Shown here one piece after another: positions 1-8,019 of a DNA stretch of 64,000 nucleotides; position 1 is the stretch's first letter; every line of letters begins with the position of its first letter. The position numbers and the translations under genes are program-made. The notes under the pieces are model-generated. The model was given only the letters and a program-made list of their open reading frames with translations. It ran no database searches and was not told where the DNA came from. The stretch lies in NCBI RefSeq assembly GCF_001578105.1, contig NZ_CP014275.1, positions 2,852,001 to 2,916,000 on the forward strand, given 5' to 3'. This DNA is from Martelella sp. AD-3. GTDB taxonomy: Bacteria; Pseudomonadota; Alphaproteobacteria; Rhizobiales; Rhizobiaceae.

Positions 1-1
1 C

Positions 2-421
2 CAGGTCGAGGCGATGACGCTTGCCGACCGCATCGTGGTGCTGAACGCCGGACGGGTTGAGCAGGTCGGCACGCCGATGGAGCTCTACATGAAGCCCGCC
101 AGCCGCTTCGTCGCCGAATTCATCGGCTCGCCGCGCATGAATGTGATCGAGGGTGAGATTGCTGACGGGTTCGGCGCGGCGGCCTGCGGCATCCGGCCGG
201 AACATCTCGCGATTTCCCGTGAAGACGGCCGCTGGGCCGGCAAGGTGCTGCTGTCCGAAGAACTCGGCAGCGACACCTTCATTCATGTCGAGACCGATGA
301 GGCCGGCATGCTGAACGTGCGCGCTCTCGGGGCGCAGGATTTTTCAGCCGGCGAGACGGTCTATGTGACGCCGGACGAAGCGGCGCTGCACCGTTTCGAC
401 AAGGCGGGCGTCGCGGTTTAG
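2..421 (+). CDS. Sugar ABC transporter ATP-binding protein, C-terminal part (5' end outside window)
   Basis: The reading frame is open from the window edge, so the gene starts upstream; an internal ATG at 14 is not the real start. What remains is the end of the nucleotide-binding domain ([19 protein letters not shown], the usual text after the H-loop) followed by the C-terminal TOBE-like regulatory domain with the IRPEHL motif typical of MalK/UgpC ATPases. These proteins energise import of sugars or glycerol phosphates at the inner membrane. The stop lies 12 bp before a PfkB sugar kinase, so the two are probably co-transcribed with the sulfatase that follows. The substrate cannot be read from this fragment; a sulfated sugar is an inference from context. 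Confidence 0.9.
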   Translation, partial: QVEAMTLADRIVVLNAGRVEQVGTPMELYMKPASRFVAEFIGSPRMNVIEGEIADGFGAAACGIRPEHLAISREDGRWAGKVLLSEELGSDTFIHVETDEAGMLNVRALGAQDFSAGETVYVTPDEAALHRFDKAGVAV

Positions 422-433
422 GAGGCGGGCGAT

Positions 434-1408
434 ATGAACAGCAGCTTCAGGCCATCCGACGCGCCGCGCCCGATCGCGGTCATCGGCAACGCCAATCTCG
501 ATCTCGTCACCGGCAGCGTTGATGACTGGCCGGACTGGGGCACGGAAGTGTTTCTGGAAAAGTCCGACTTCCGCATCGGCGGCTCGGCGGCCAATACCGC
601 GCTCGTGCTGCAGCGGCTCGGTCAGACCGTCGGCCTCGTCTCGGCAACCGGCAGCGATGCCGCGGGCGCAATGATCACGCGGCAGTTCTCCGGCCCGCTC
701 GACAGGATCGCGACCCGGCCCGGTCCAACCTCGATCTCCGTCGGCGTGCTGCAGACGGGCGGCGAGCGCAGTTTCTTTTCCACCAACGGCCATCTTGACG
801 GGCTTGATGCGGCCTTCTTCTCTTCAGCCCTTGAGGACTGGCCGCTTGAAGGCGCGATCGCGCTTGTCTCCGGCGGTTTCGCCCTGCCAGGACTTCTCGA
901 CGAGCATACGGCCTTTCTTGAGCGGCTCAGGGCGCGCGGCGCCACCATCGCCATTGACCCCGGCTGGCCGGGCGAGGGCTGGAGCGATGCCGCAATCGCC
1001 AAAGCCCGTGAATGGACCCGCCTCGCCGACCATATCCTGCTGAACGACAAGGAAGTCCTTGGCCTTTCCGGCGAGAAGACCGTTCATGCCGCCTGCCGCA
1101 CGCTCAGCCCCGATATGCGCCCCGACGCCACCCTCGTCGTCAAGCGCGGCGCGGAGGGTGCTGCCTGCTATCATGCCCGCAACTATCTGGTCGAACATGC
1201 CGCGCCGCTCGCGGTGATCGACACGGTCGGCGCCGGCGATGCCTTCAATGCCGGCTATCTGAGCGCTGTCGCGGAAGGGGCCTCCGACCGTTCGGCGCTT
1301 CGACGCGGCATTGATGTGGCCGGCGCGGTGATCAGCGAATTTCCTCGCAGTTCCGCCCCCCTCAGTCTTCAACGGAGCCAGCCATCATGCGCAATATCCT
1401 CCTTCTGA
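434..1408 (+). CDS. PfkB-family carbohydrate kinase
   Basis: A 324-residue ribokinase/PfkB-family kinase, which would phosphorylate an imported sugar with ATP in the cytoplasm. The substrate-side glycine motif GGSAAN is at residues 49-54 and the C-terminal signature DTVGAGDAF at 263-271, where Asp269 is the expected catalytic base. An AGG-containing site just before ATG 434 supports this start. The last 22 bp overlap the start of the sulfatase gene, so the C-terminal residues after about 305 are encoded in DNA that also carries the sulfatase ribosome-binding site, and the tail looks poorly conserved. Placement between a sugar ABC ATPase and a sulfatase suggests a sugar or amino-sugar catabolic operon. 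The exact substrate is not determinable from sequence. Confidence 0.88.
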   Translation: MNSSFRPSDAPRPIAVIGNANLDLVTGSVDDWPDWGTEVFLEKSDFRIGGSAANTALVLQRLGQTVGLVSATGSDAAGAMITRQFSGPLDRIATRPGPTSISVGVLQTGGERSFFSTNGHLDGLDAAFFSSALEDWPLEGAIALVSGGFALPGLLDEHTAFLERLRARGATIAIDPGWPGEGWSDAAIAKAREWTRLADHILLNDKEVLGLSGEKTVHAACRTLSPDMRPDATLVVKRGAEGAACYHARNYLVEHAAPLAVIDTVGAGDAFNAGYLSAVAEGASDRSALRRGIDVAGAVISEFPRSSAPLSLQRSQPSCAISSF

Positions 1409-2787
1409 TCGCCGACGATCTGGGGCGCATGACCGGCTGCTACGGCGAGACGGCGATCGCGACGCCCAATATCGACCGTCTGGCCGCAAGCGGCACGCGC
1501 TTCGACATGGCCTTCACCTCGACCGCCTCGTGTTCGGCCAGCCGCTCGGTGATCTATACGGGGCTCCACACCCATGAGACCGGGCAATACGGCCTCAACC
1601 ACGACCACCACCATTTCATGACCTTCGATCATGTGGAGACCGCGCCGGCGCTTCTGAACGCCGCCGGCATGAAGACCGGGATCGTCGGCAAGATCCATGT
1701 GGGGCCGGACGCGGTCTATCCCTGGCAGGTGCGCGCGGAAAGCTGGGAACGTGACGTGCGCCGGACGGCCGACCGCGCGGCAGCCTTTTTCGACAGCGCC
1801 AAGGCTGAGCAGAAGTCCTTCTTCCTCACCATCGGCTTCATCGATCCGCACCGCGACGAGACCCGCGGCGGCTTCGGCAATGACCGCTCCTATCCCGGCG
1901 TCGAGGATCGCATCTTTGCGCCGGAAGACGTCACCGTGCCGCCCTTCCTGACCGACCTGCCGGAAGTGCGCCGGGAACTCGCCGATTATTATCGCTCGAT
2001 CCATCGCCTCGACCAGGGCGTCGGCATGGTGCTGGATGGACTAGAGAAAGCGGACCTTGCCGATGAGACGCTCGTCGTCTTCCTCTCCGACAACGGCTCC
2101 CCCTTCCTCAATTCCAAGACCACGCTTTACGATGCCGGCGTGCACCTGCCGCTGATCATCCGCAAGCCGGGCGGACGCGGTGGCGTCGCCAACCCCAATC
2201 TGGTGTCTTTCACCGATATCCTGCCGACCTTTCTCGACTGGGCGGGCCACGCAGCCCCGCCCGGCCCGCGCAAGGGCCGCTCACTGCTGCCGATCCTCGA
2301 ATCAGAAACGCTTGAGGATGACTGGCAGTCCGTGTTCGGCTCGCACACCTTCCACGAGATCACCAATTACTGGCCGACGCGCTTCATGCGCACCACGCGC
2401 TACAAATATCACCGCAATGTCGCCTGGCAGCTGGATTTTCCCTTTTCCGGCGATCTCTACGGCTCGCTGACCTGGGAGGGCATTCGCAACCAGACCCCTG
2501 CGATGATCGGCGACCGTTCGGTCAAGGACTATGTCCGCCGTCCGCCGGAGGAGCTTTACGATCTGGAGGCCGACCCGCACGAGGTCAAAAATCTGGCCGG
2601 TGACCCGGCCCATCGCGATCGCCTGCTTGCGATGCGCGCCGCGACCGAGGCCTGGCAGCGGGAGACCGGCGATCCGTGGCTCTATCGCGACGGCGTGTCG
2701 CTGCGCGCCATCGAAAAACACCTTGAGGCCGGCATGGCCGTGCCCGACCGGTTCGACTTCGACCCGGACAACCCGGGTTCGCGCTAG
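1387..2787 (+). CDS. Sulfatase resembling N-sulfoglucosamine sulfohydrolase (SGSH-like)
   Basis: A 466-residue type I sulfatase of the alkaline-phosphatase superfamily. Metal-binding Asp10 and Asp11 lie in LLIADD. The site for conversion to formylglycine is Cys49 in CSASR (C-x-A-x-R rather than C-x-P-x-R). The stretches GLNHDHHHFMTFDHV, KIHVGPDAVYPW and FIDPHRDE closely follow human SGSH (heparan N-sulfatase), so cleavage of an N- or O-sulfate from a sulfated amino sugar is likely. No signal peptide is visible, so it should act in the cytoplasm after import. A GGAG site precedes ATG 1387, and the gene overlaps the PfkB kinase by 22 bp. Sulfatase identity is firm; the SGSH-like specificity is recalled similarity, not tested. 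Confidence 0.9.
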   Translation: MRNILLLIADDLGRMTGCYGETAIATPNIDRLAASGTRFDMAFTSTASCSASRSVIYTGLHTHETGQYGLNHDHHHFMTFDHVETAPALLNAAGMKTGIVGKIHVGPDAVYPWQVRAESWERDVRRTADRAAAFFDSAKAEQKSFFLTIGFIDPHRDETRGGFGNDRSYPGVEDRIFAPEDVTVPPFLTDLPEVRRELADYYRSIHRLDQGVGMVLDGLEKADLADETLVVFLSDNGSPFLNSKTTLYDAGVHLPLIIRKPGGRGGVANPNLVSFTDILPTFLDWAGHAAPPGPRKGRSLLPILESETLEDDWQSVFGSHTFHEITNYWPTRFMRTTRYKYHRNVAWQLDFPFSGDLYGSLTWEGIRNQTPAMIGDRSVKDYVRRPPEELYDLEADPHEVKNLAGDPAHRDRLLAMRAATEAWQRETGDPWLYRDGVSLRAIEKHLEAGMAVPDRFDFDPDNPGSR

Positions 2788-2833
2788 AGCGGTTCCGCCT
2801 TTGGTGGAAGCACGGACATGCCGATCCGATTTA

Positions 2834-2849
2834 CAAAGCCATTGCTTTG
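2834..2849. promoter_or_regulatory. Small palindrome upstream of SufR-like regulator
   Basis: CAAAGC-CATT-GCTTTG is a 6-bp inverted repeat with a 4-bp spacer, about 50 bp upstream of the regulator gene at 2901. An autoregulatory operator is possible, but repeats this short arise by chance. Confidence 0.25.
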
Positions 2850-2900
2850 AAAAGACCGGCCCGCTATACGGGTCGGGCGACACAGAACACCCGATGAAGC

Positions 2901-3578
2901 ATGGCAAGCGACACCGATCCCCAGACGAGCAGCCCGAGCGCCGGTTATATGACCCGCAGCGCCGCCGACCGCATTCTGATGCAACTGAAAATGCACGGGC
3001 CCCTGACGGCGGCCGATCTCGGCAAACGCACCGGCACCACCGGCGAGGCCGCGCGCCAGCAGCTCTCACGGCTGGCCGAAACCGGGCTCGTTGCGGCGGA
3101 AAGCCGGCGTTCGGGCGTCGGTCGCCCGCGCCAGCTATGGAGCCTGACGCCGGCCGGAGAGGGGCGCTTTCCCGACACCCATGCGTCGCTGACCGTGGAG
3201 CTCCTGGATAACATCCGCGCCGAGCTTGGCGAAGCTGCGCTTGAAACGGTGATTGCCGCACGCGAACGGCGCACCGGCAGCCTCTACCGGGCGGCGATGG
3301 AGGGCTGCGACAGTCTGGATGAAAAGCTCACAGTTCTGACCCGGCTGCGGTCTGCCGAAGGCTATATGGCGGACTGGTACGAGGCGGAGGACGGCACGCG
3401 GCGCCTTGTCGAGCACCACTGCCCGATCTGCGCGGCGGCCACCGCCTGCCAGGGGTTCTGCCGCTCGGAACTCGCGATCTTCCGCCAGCTTCTCGGCCCC
3501 TCTGTCGACATTCGTCGCGACGAGCATATCGTCAAGGGCGGCAGGCGCTGCACCTATGTCGTGAGCGAGACGCGCTAG
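2901..3578 (+). CDS. SufR/ArsR-like winged-helix regulator with a cysteine cluster
   Basis: A 225-residue transcriptional regulator. Residues 20-90 form a winged helix-turn-helix (DRILMQLKMHGPLTAADLGK, then a wing rich in Arg and Gly), as in the DeoR/ArsR-related SufR group. The C-terminal half carries a cysteine cluster at Cys174, Cys177, Cys183 and Cys187 (CPIC...CQGFC), with Cys217 further on, a pattern expected for an iron-sulfur or metal sensor. SufR proteins repress iron-sulfur cluster assembly genes, but no suf genes are visible here, so the target is unknown. A TPR-protein gene follows almost immediately and is probably co-transcribed. The start has no strong ribosome-binding site, and a start at the internal Met17 cannot be excluded. 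Confidence 0.8.
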   Translation: MASDTDPQTSSPSAGYMTRSAADRILMQLKMHGPLTAADLGKRTGTTGEAARQQLSRLAETGLVAAESRRSGVGRPRQLWSLTPAGEGRFPDTHASLTVELLDNIRAELGEAALETVIAARERRTGSLYRAAMEGCDSLDEKLTVLTRLRSAEGYMADWYEAEDGTRRLVEHHCPICAAATACQGFCRSELAIFRQLLGPSVDIRRDEHIVKGGRRCTYVVSETR

Positions 3579-3598
3579 AGATGGGAAAGGAAAGCTGC

Positions 3599-3919
3599 AT
3601 GCCCGCCGGAATTCGCGAGGCGCTGGAAAAACAGGTTGCCGCAGGCAAGGACAACGCGCTCTGCCGGCTGACGCTCGGCCGCATTCTGGCCGGCGAGGAC
3701 CGGCTGGACGAGGCGATCGCGCACCTGACCCGCGCGCTTGAACTCGACCCCGATTATTCCGCCGCCTATTCGGCGCTCGGCAAGGCCTATCAGCGCAAGG
3801 GCGACACCGCGAACGCCATCGAGACCTTTGCAATCGGCGCCGACGTTGCCGCGCGCAAGGGCGATCTGCAGGCCGCCCGGCAAATGCAGGTGCTGCACCG
3901 CAAGCTCACGAAGGCCTGA
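3599..3919 (+). CDS. Small TPR-repeat protein
   Basis: A 106-residue protein made mainly of tetratricopeptide repeats (ALCRLTLGRILAGEDRLDEAIAHL, then YSAAYSALGKAYQRKGDTANAIETF), a helical fold that binds partner proteins. There is no signal peptide, so it is cytoplasmic. I chose ATG 3599 over the in-frame ATG 3581 because AGGAAAG lies about 7 bp upstream of 3599. The gene follows the cysteine-cluster regulator by 20 bp and is probably in the same transcript. Its role is unknown. Confidence 0.8.
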   Translation: MPAGIREALEKQVAAGKDNALCRLTLGRILAGEDRLDEAIAHLTRALELDPDYSAAYSALGKAYQRKGDTANAIETFAIGADVAARKGDLQAARQMQVLHRKLTKA

Positions 3920-3923
3920 GCCC

Positions 3924-4466
3924 CTAACCCAGCCGCCTGTAACCGCGCCCGTGCCAGATCAGCGGGGTCGCCCCCGCCTTCCGCGCGATTTCGGCGATCG
4001 AACCGGCAAAGAGCACATGCGTGCCGGTATCGATCCGGCCGATCACATCGCAATCGAGCGCCGTCATCGCGCCCTCAAGCTTCGGATTGCCGGAGGGCCA
4101 CGCCGTCCATGTGCCGCATTTGAAGCGATGAGCCGGCGCGATGCGGCCGGCAAAGGCATCCGCCACCGTCCATTGCGTCGCCGAAAGCATGGCGAGCGAG
4201 AACGCGCCCTTTTCCGCAATCAACCCCGCCAGATGCGCGCCTGCGTCGATCGACACCAGGATGGAGGGCGGCGAGCCGCTGAGGGAGAAGACCGCGGTCG
4301 CGGTGCGGCCGGAGCGCTCCCCCTCGGTGGCCGCCCCGACGATGCAGACGGTTGCGGCAAGCGAGGCCATCGCATCGCGGAAGTCAGCCTTGTCGATCGG
4401 CGGGCGCGCCGGCGCGCCAAGCGGCATGGCCCGCGCCCCGCTTGCGGCGAAGGCATCGACCGTCAT
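3924..4466 (-). CDS. Flavin reductase-like FMN-binding protein
   Basis: A 180-residue member of the flavin reductase (HpaC/DIM6-NTAB) family, which uses NAD(P)H to reduce free FMN or FAD for a partner monooxygenase. The family pattern is clear: FRDAMASLAATVCIVGA near the start, TATAVFSLSGSPPSILVSID in the flavin-binding core, and the C-terminal PLIWHGRGYRRL, where the His-Gly-Arg and Tyr fit the family ending. No monooxygenase gene is nearby, so the partner is unknown. It converges with the TPR gene, with only 4 bp between the two stop codons. Confidence 0.85.
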   Translation of the reverse strand: MTVDAFAASGARAMPLGAPARPPIDKADFRDAMASLAATVCIVGAATEGERSGRTATAVFSLSGSPPSILVSIDAGAHLAGLIAEKGAFSLAMLSATQWTVADAFAGRIAPAHRFKCGTWTAWPSGNPKLEGAMTALDCDVIGRIDTGTHVLFAGSIAEIARKAGATPLIWHGRGYRRLG

Positions 4467-4581
4467 GCTCCCTCTCCCGGTTTTTCGAAGAAGAGGCCGC
4501 CGCAGTCTTGGGCAACAGCATAAGTCATCGGATCAGCGAACGCCGCGCCTGTTCAACAAAGGCGCGGCGCCCGTCCCTTCA

Positions 4582-5184
4582 TCAGCCGAGATTGGCTTCG
4601 GCGAATTCGTAATTGGCGAGATGATCGAGGAAGTTGCCGACATAATCGGGACGACGGTTGCGGAAGTCGAGATAGTAGGAATGTTCCCACACATCGAGGC
4701 CGAGCAGGACCTTGCCCTCACCCGTTGCCAACGGATTGGAGCCGTTCGGCGTTTTCACCGTCTTCAGCCTGCCGTCCTCGCCCAGCACCAGCCAGGCCCA
4801 GCCGGAGCCGAACTGGCCGACGGCGGCCGCCTTGAAGGCATCCTTGAAGGCATCGACCGAGCCGAAATCTTGCGTGATCTTGGCTTCCAGACGGCCGGGC
4901 ATGCCGCCGCCATCGGGCGACAGCGCGTTCCAGAAATGCAGGTGGTTCCAGTGCTGGCCGGCATTGTTGAAGACAGGCGCGAGATCGGCCTTGTCCCTGG
5001 AAAAGGCAATGATCTCTTCCAGCGACTTGCCCTGCAGATCGGCATTCTTCTCGACGAAGCCATTGAGCGTCGTCACATAGGTCTGGTGATGCTTGCCGTG
5101 ATGCAGTTCCAGCGTCTCCTGCCCCATGCCGCGGTCGGCAAGGGCGGAATGGGCATAAGGCAGAGCGGGCAGTTCAAAGGCCAT
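4582..5184 (-). CDS. sodB: Superoxide dismutase, Fe type (possibly cambialistic Fe/Mn)
   Basis: A 200-residue superoxide dismutase that converts superoxide to peroxide and oxygen. All four metal ligands are present: His28, His81, Asp164 and His168 (in DVWEHSYYLDF). Gln77 in FNNAGQHWNH sits where Fe enzymes carry their active-site glutamine; rhizobial relatives can also use Mn. I chose ATG 5184, preceded by GGGAG, because MAFELPALPY is the conserved N-terminus; the frame extends 16 codons further upstream without family similarity. A TTGACA-like -35 (plus-strand positions 5264-5269) is a possible promoter element. The upstream spacer carries a palindromic repeat. Confidence 0.95.
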   Translation of the reverse strand: MAFELPALPYAHSALADRGMGQETLELHHGKHHQTYVTTLNGFVEKNADLQGKSLEEIIAFSRDKADLAPVFNNAGQHWNHLHFWNALSPDGGGMPGRLEAKITQDFGSVDAFKDAFKAAAVGQFGSGWAWLVLGEDGRLKTVKTPNGSNPLATGEGKVLLGLDVWEHSYYLDFRNRRPDYVGNFLDHLANYEFAEANLG

Positions 5185-5320
5185 TTTATGTCTCCCGTGA
5201 TGGCGCGCCGAAGCGCGACGGTTATTTAACAAGCAATGCCTTTGAAAATCATCGCCGCAAATATGTCAAGCGATGACTTGGAAAATTAGAGGGATGCGAC
5301 GACGATGCCCCCCTCCAGAA

Positions 5321-5457
5321 CAATCTCCCCCCTTGAGGGGGAGATGTCGCGAACGCGACAGAGAGGGGTATCGGCATTGGCCGCCAACTCCGTGCTTTGG
5401 GAAATGGCTCACCCCCCTCTGCCCTGTCGGGCATCTCCCCCTCGAGGGGGGAGATTG
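5321..5457. repeat. Rhizobial-type mosaic palindrome
   Basis: Two arms run in opposite orientation. The left arm begins at 5321 with CAATCTCCCC and contains CTTGAGGGGGAGATGTCGCG; the right arm ends at 5457 with CTCGAGGGGGGAGATTG. Each arm also folds on itself (CCCC-TTGA-GGGG). Elements of this type, with CTCCCC/GGGGAG and GTCGCGAACGCGACAGA, are common between genes in rhizobial genomes. It fills most of the 350-bp spacer between sodB and parC; I see no gene there. Confidence 0.75.
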
Positions 5458-5534
5458 ACCGGAACAAGATCGGAGAACCCAGCGAGGATCAAACAGCGTG
5501 GCGTAGCAGAGGTAGTGCGGCCGAATTTCCCACA

Positions 5535-7814
5535 CTACCCCCGGAACGTCCCGTTCCTCGGGAAGCCCTTCGGGGCGATCCGGCCGGCTGTGGCGCGGTC
5601 GCCGCGCCATTCCATCAGTTCGTCGACGCTGCGGGTGTGGGTCCGCCCCGCGCTGTCGGTCCAGGTGAGGCCGTCTTCCAGCGCGAAGCATTTTGCGTCC
5701 GAAAGGCCGCCGTCCTTGTAGCGCTGCAGGCGCACGCCCTTGCCGCGCGCCATCTCGGCGATCTGCGACAGCGGAAAGACGAGGAGCTTGCGGTTCTCGC
5801 CGATGACGGCGACGTGGTCTCCGGTCGCGGGCGTCAGCAGCTTCACTTCGACCGGCATCGTCACATTCATCACCTGCTTGCCCTTGCGGGTGTTGGCAAC
5901 CATCTGGTCTTCGTCGATGACGAAGCCGTTGCCGGCGGTGGACGCGATCAGCATCTTGCGGCCGGGCTCGTGCACGAAGGCGGTGACGACGTCCTGGTCC
6001 GCGTCGATATCGACCATGATGCGCAGCGGTTCGCCGTGGCCGCGCCCGCCCGGCAGCTTGTCGGCGCCGAGCGTGAAGGCCTTGCCGCCGGTGGTGACGA
6101 TCAAAAGCTTGTCGGTGGTCTGCGCCGGGAAGGAAAGCTTCAGGCTGTCGCCATCCTTGAACGACAGGCCGGAGGCGTCGACATGGCCCTTCAGCGCCCT
6201 CACCCAACCCTTTTCCGAGATGACGATGGTGACCGGCTCCTTCTCGATCATCGCCTGCTGGATGGCCTCGACATCGGTCTCCGGCGCATCGTCGAAGGTG
6301 GAGCGGCGGCGGCCGAGTTCGGTGGCCTTGGCGAAGGTCTTCTTCACCTCGCCGATTTCCCAGGCCACCGTCTGCCACTGCTTGTCGTCGGAGGCAAGCA
6401 GCGCCTCGATCTCGGCCTTTTCCGCCGTCAGCGCGTCGAATTCCTTGCGGATCTCGATTTCCTCGAGCTTGCGCAGCGCGCGCAGCCGCATGTTGAGGAT
6501 GGCTTCCGCCTGCACGTCGGTGATCCCGAAGCGTTCGATCATCACCTGTTTCGGCTCGTCCTCCTCGCGGATGATCCGGATTACCTCGTCAAGGTTCAGA
6601 TAGGCGACCAGAAGGCCGCCGAGGATTTCCAGCCGACGGTCGATCGCCGCAAGCCGGTGGCGCGAGCGGCGCTGCAGCACATCGCGGCGGTGGCCGAGCC
6701 ATTCCGTGAGAACATCGACGAGGCCCATCACCTTCGGCACCTTGCCTTGGGAGAGCACGTTCATGTTCATGGAAAAGCGGCTTTCCAGATCGGTGAGCTT
6801 GAACAGCGATTCCATCAAAAGCGCGGGGTCGACGGCGCGCGACTTCGGCACCAGGACGACGCGGATATCCTCCGCCGATTCATCCTGGATGTCTTCCAGA
6901 AGCGGCAGGCGGCGGGCGATCAAGAGTTCGGCGATCTTCTCGATCAGCCGCGATTTCTGCACGCCATAGGGTATTTCGGTGACGACGATCTGGTAGTTGC
7001 CGCGCCCGAGATCTTCCTTCTCCCAGCGCGCGCGCACCCTGAAGCCGCCGCGCCCGGTCCTGTAGGTTTCGACCATTGAGTCGAAATCCTCGACGATGAT
7101 GCCGCCGGTCGGAAAATCCGGCCCCTGGATCATGTTCGCCTTCGGTCCGTCGGCGTTCGGCAACGTCACCAGGTCTTCGACGGTGGCGTCGGGGTGCTTG
7201 ATCAGGTGGATCGCCGCCTCGCACAATTCATGGGCATTGTGCGGGGGAATGGAAGTCGCCATGCCGACGGCGATGCCGGTGGAACCGTTGGCGAGCAGGT
7301 TCGGGAAGGCGCCGGGCATCACCACCGGCTCCTCGTCCTCCTCGTTATAGGTCGGGCGGAAATCGACGGCGTCCTCGTCGATGCCTTCCAGCATCAGCGC
7401 CGCCACATCGGTCATGCGCGCCTCGGTGTAGCGCATGGCCGCGGCACTATCGCCGTCGATATTGCCGAAATTGCCCTGGCCGTCGACCATAGGATAGCGC
7501 TGGGCAAAGCTCTGCGACAGACGTACCAGCGCATCATAGATCGAGGCATCGCCATGGGGGTGGAACTTACCCATGACATCGCCGACAATACGGGCGCATT
7601 TTTTGTAGGCGGAGCCGGGCCGCACGCCGATCTCGCTCATGCCGTGGATGATGCGGCGGTGCACGGGCTTCAGCCCGTCGCGCACATCCGGCAGGGCGCG
7701 GTGCATGATCGTTGACAGCGCATAGGCGAGATAGCGTTCTTCCAGCGCCTTGCGCAGGTCCACGGCATCGATGTGGTTGTCGCCGTCATCCGGCGGAAGA
7801 ATTTCGTTTCCCAT
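5535..7814 (-). CDS. parC: DNA topoisomerase IV subunit A
   Basis: A 759-residue type IIA topoisomerase A subunit that cuts and rejoins DNA to separate daughter chromosomes, working with ParE (not in this window). The N-terminus [24 protein letters not shown] is diagnostic and the active-site tyrosine is Tyr129 in [10 protein letters not shown]. The C-terminal beta-propeller lacks a clear GyrA box, which with the length favours ParC over GyrA. In the quinolone pocket the usual Ser is Ala90 ([10 protein letters not shown]) and the acidic residue is Asp94. The start at 7814 gives the conserved [11 protein letters not shown]; the frame runs 46 codons further upstream into non-conserved sequence. 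Confidence 0.93.
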   Translation of the reverse strand: MGNEILPPDDGDNHIDAVDLRKALEERYLAYALSTIMHRALPDVRDGLKPVHRRIIHGMSEIGVRPGSAYKKCARIVGDVMGKFHPHGDASIYDALVRLSQSFAQRYPMVDGQGNFGNIDGDSAAAMRYTEARMTDVAALMLEGIDEDAVDFRPTYNEEDEEPVVMPGAFPNLLANGSTGIAVGMATSIPPHNAHELCEAAIHLIKHPDATVEDLVTLPNADGPKANMIQGPDFPTGGIIVEDFDSMVETYRTGRGGFRVRARWEKEDLGRGNYQIVVTEIPYGVQKSRLIEKIAELLIARRLPLLEDIQDESAEDIRVVLVPKSRAVDPALLMESLFKLTDLESRFSMNMNVLSQGKVPKVMGLVDVLTEWLGHRRDVLQRRSRHRLAAIDRRLEILGGLLVAYLNLDEVIRIIREEDEPKQVMIERFGITDVQAEAILNMRLRALRKLEEIEIRKEFDALTAEKAEIEALLASDDKQWQTVAWEIGEVKKTFAKATELGRRRSTFDDAPETDVEAIQQAMIEKEPVTIVISEKGWVRALKGHVDASGLSFKDGDSLKLSFPAQTTDKLLIVTTGGKAFTLGADKLPGGRGHGEPLRIMVDIDADQDVVTAFVHEPGRKMLIASTAGNGFVIDEDQMVANTRKGKQVMNVTMPVEVKLLTPATGDHVAVIGENRKLLVFPLSQIAEMARGKGVRLQRYKDGGLSDAKCFALEDGLTWTDSAGRTHTRSVDELMEWRGDRATAGRIAPKGFPRNGTFRG

Positions 7815-8019
7815 AGGGGTTGTGTTAGAGGATGCAACCGGCTCCCGCAAGGCGGGAAGGCGGCCAATCCCCTGAAAACAAGGGCCTCCGGCCACAAAAC
7901 CCGCCCTTGCGCCGGGCGAGCCGGCGGCCTGCGGCCACATCTTTTCTGGCACAATTGCATTTCAGTCTTATATGCCGAATAACATCAACGAGAATCAGAC
8001 CAATCCCGGGAGTGACACC

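Noticed and set aside
1300..1408. Possible frameshift at the PfkB 3' end
   Set aside because: The tail is unusual, but the frame is continuous and ends just inside the sulfatase start, a common form of operon overlap; no conserved sequence resumes in another frame.
2787..2815. AGCGGTTCCGCC-type text, also near 18270
   Set aside because: Looks like a common rhizobial intergenic fragment, but the two copies are too short and diverged to call a repeat here.
5321..5457. CRISPR-like or insertion-sequence end
   Set aside because: Two inverted arms only, no regular spacers, no transposase gene and no target duplication seen.
5397..7079. 560-codon plus-strand frame opposite parC
   Set aside because: Shadow of parC; begins inside a palindromic repeat.
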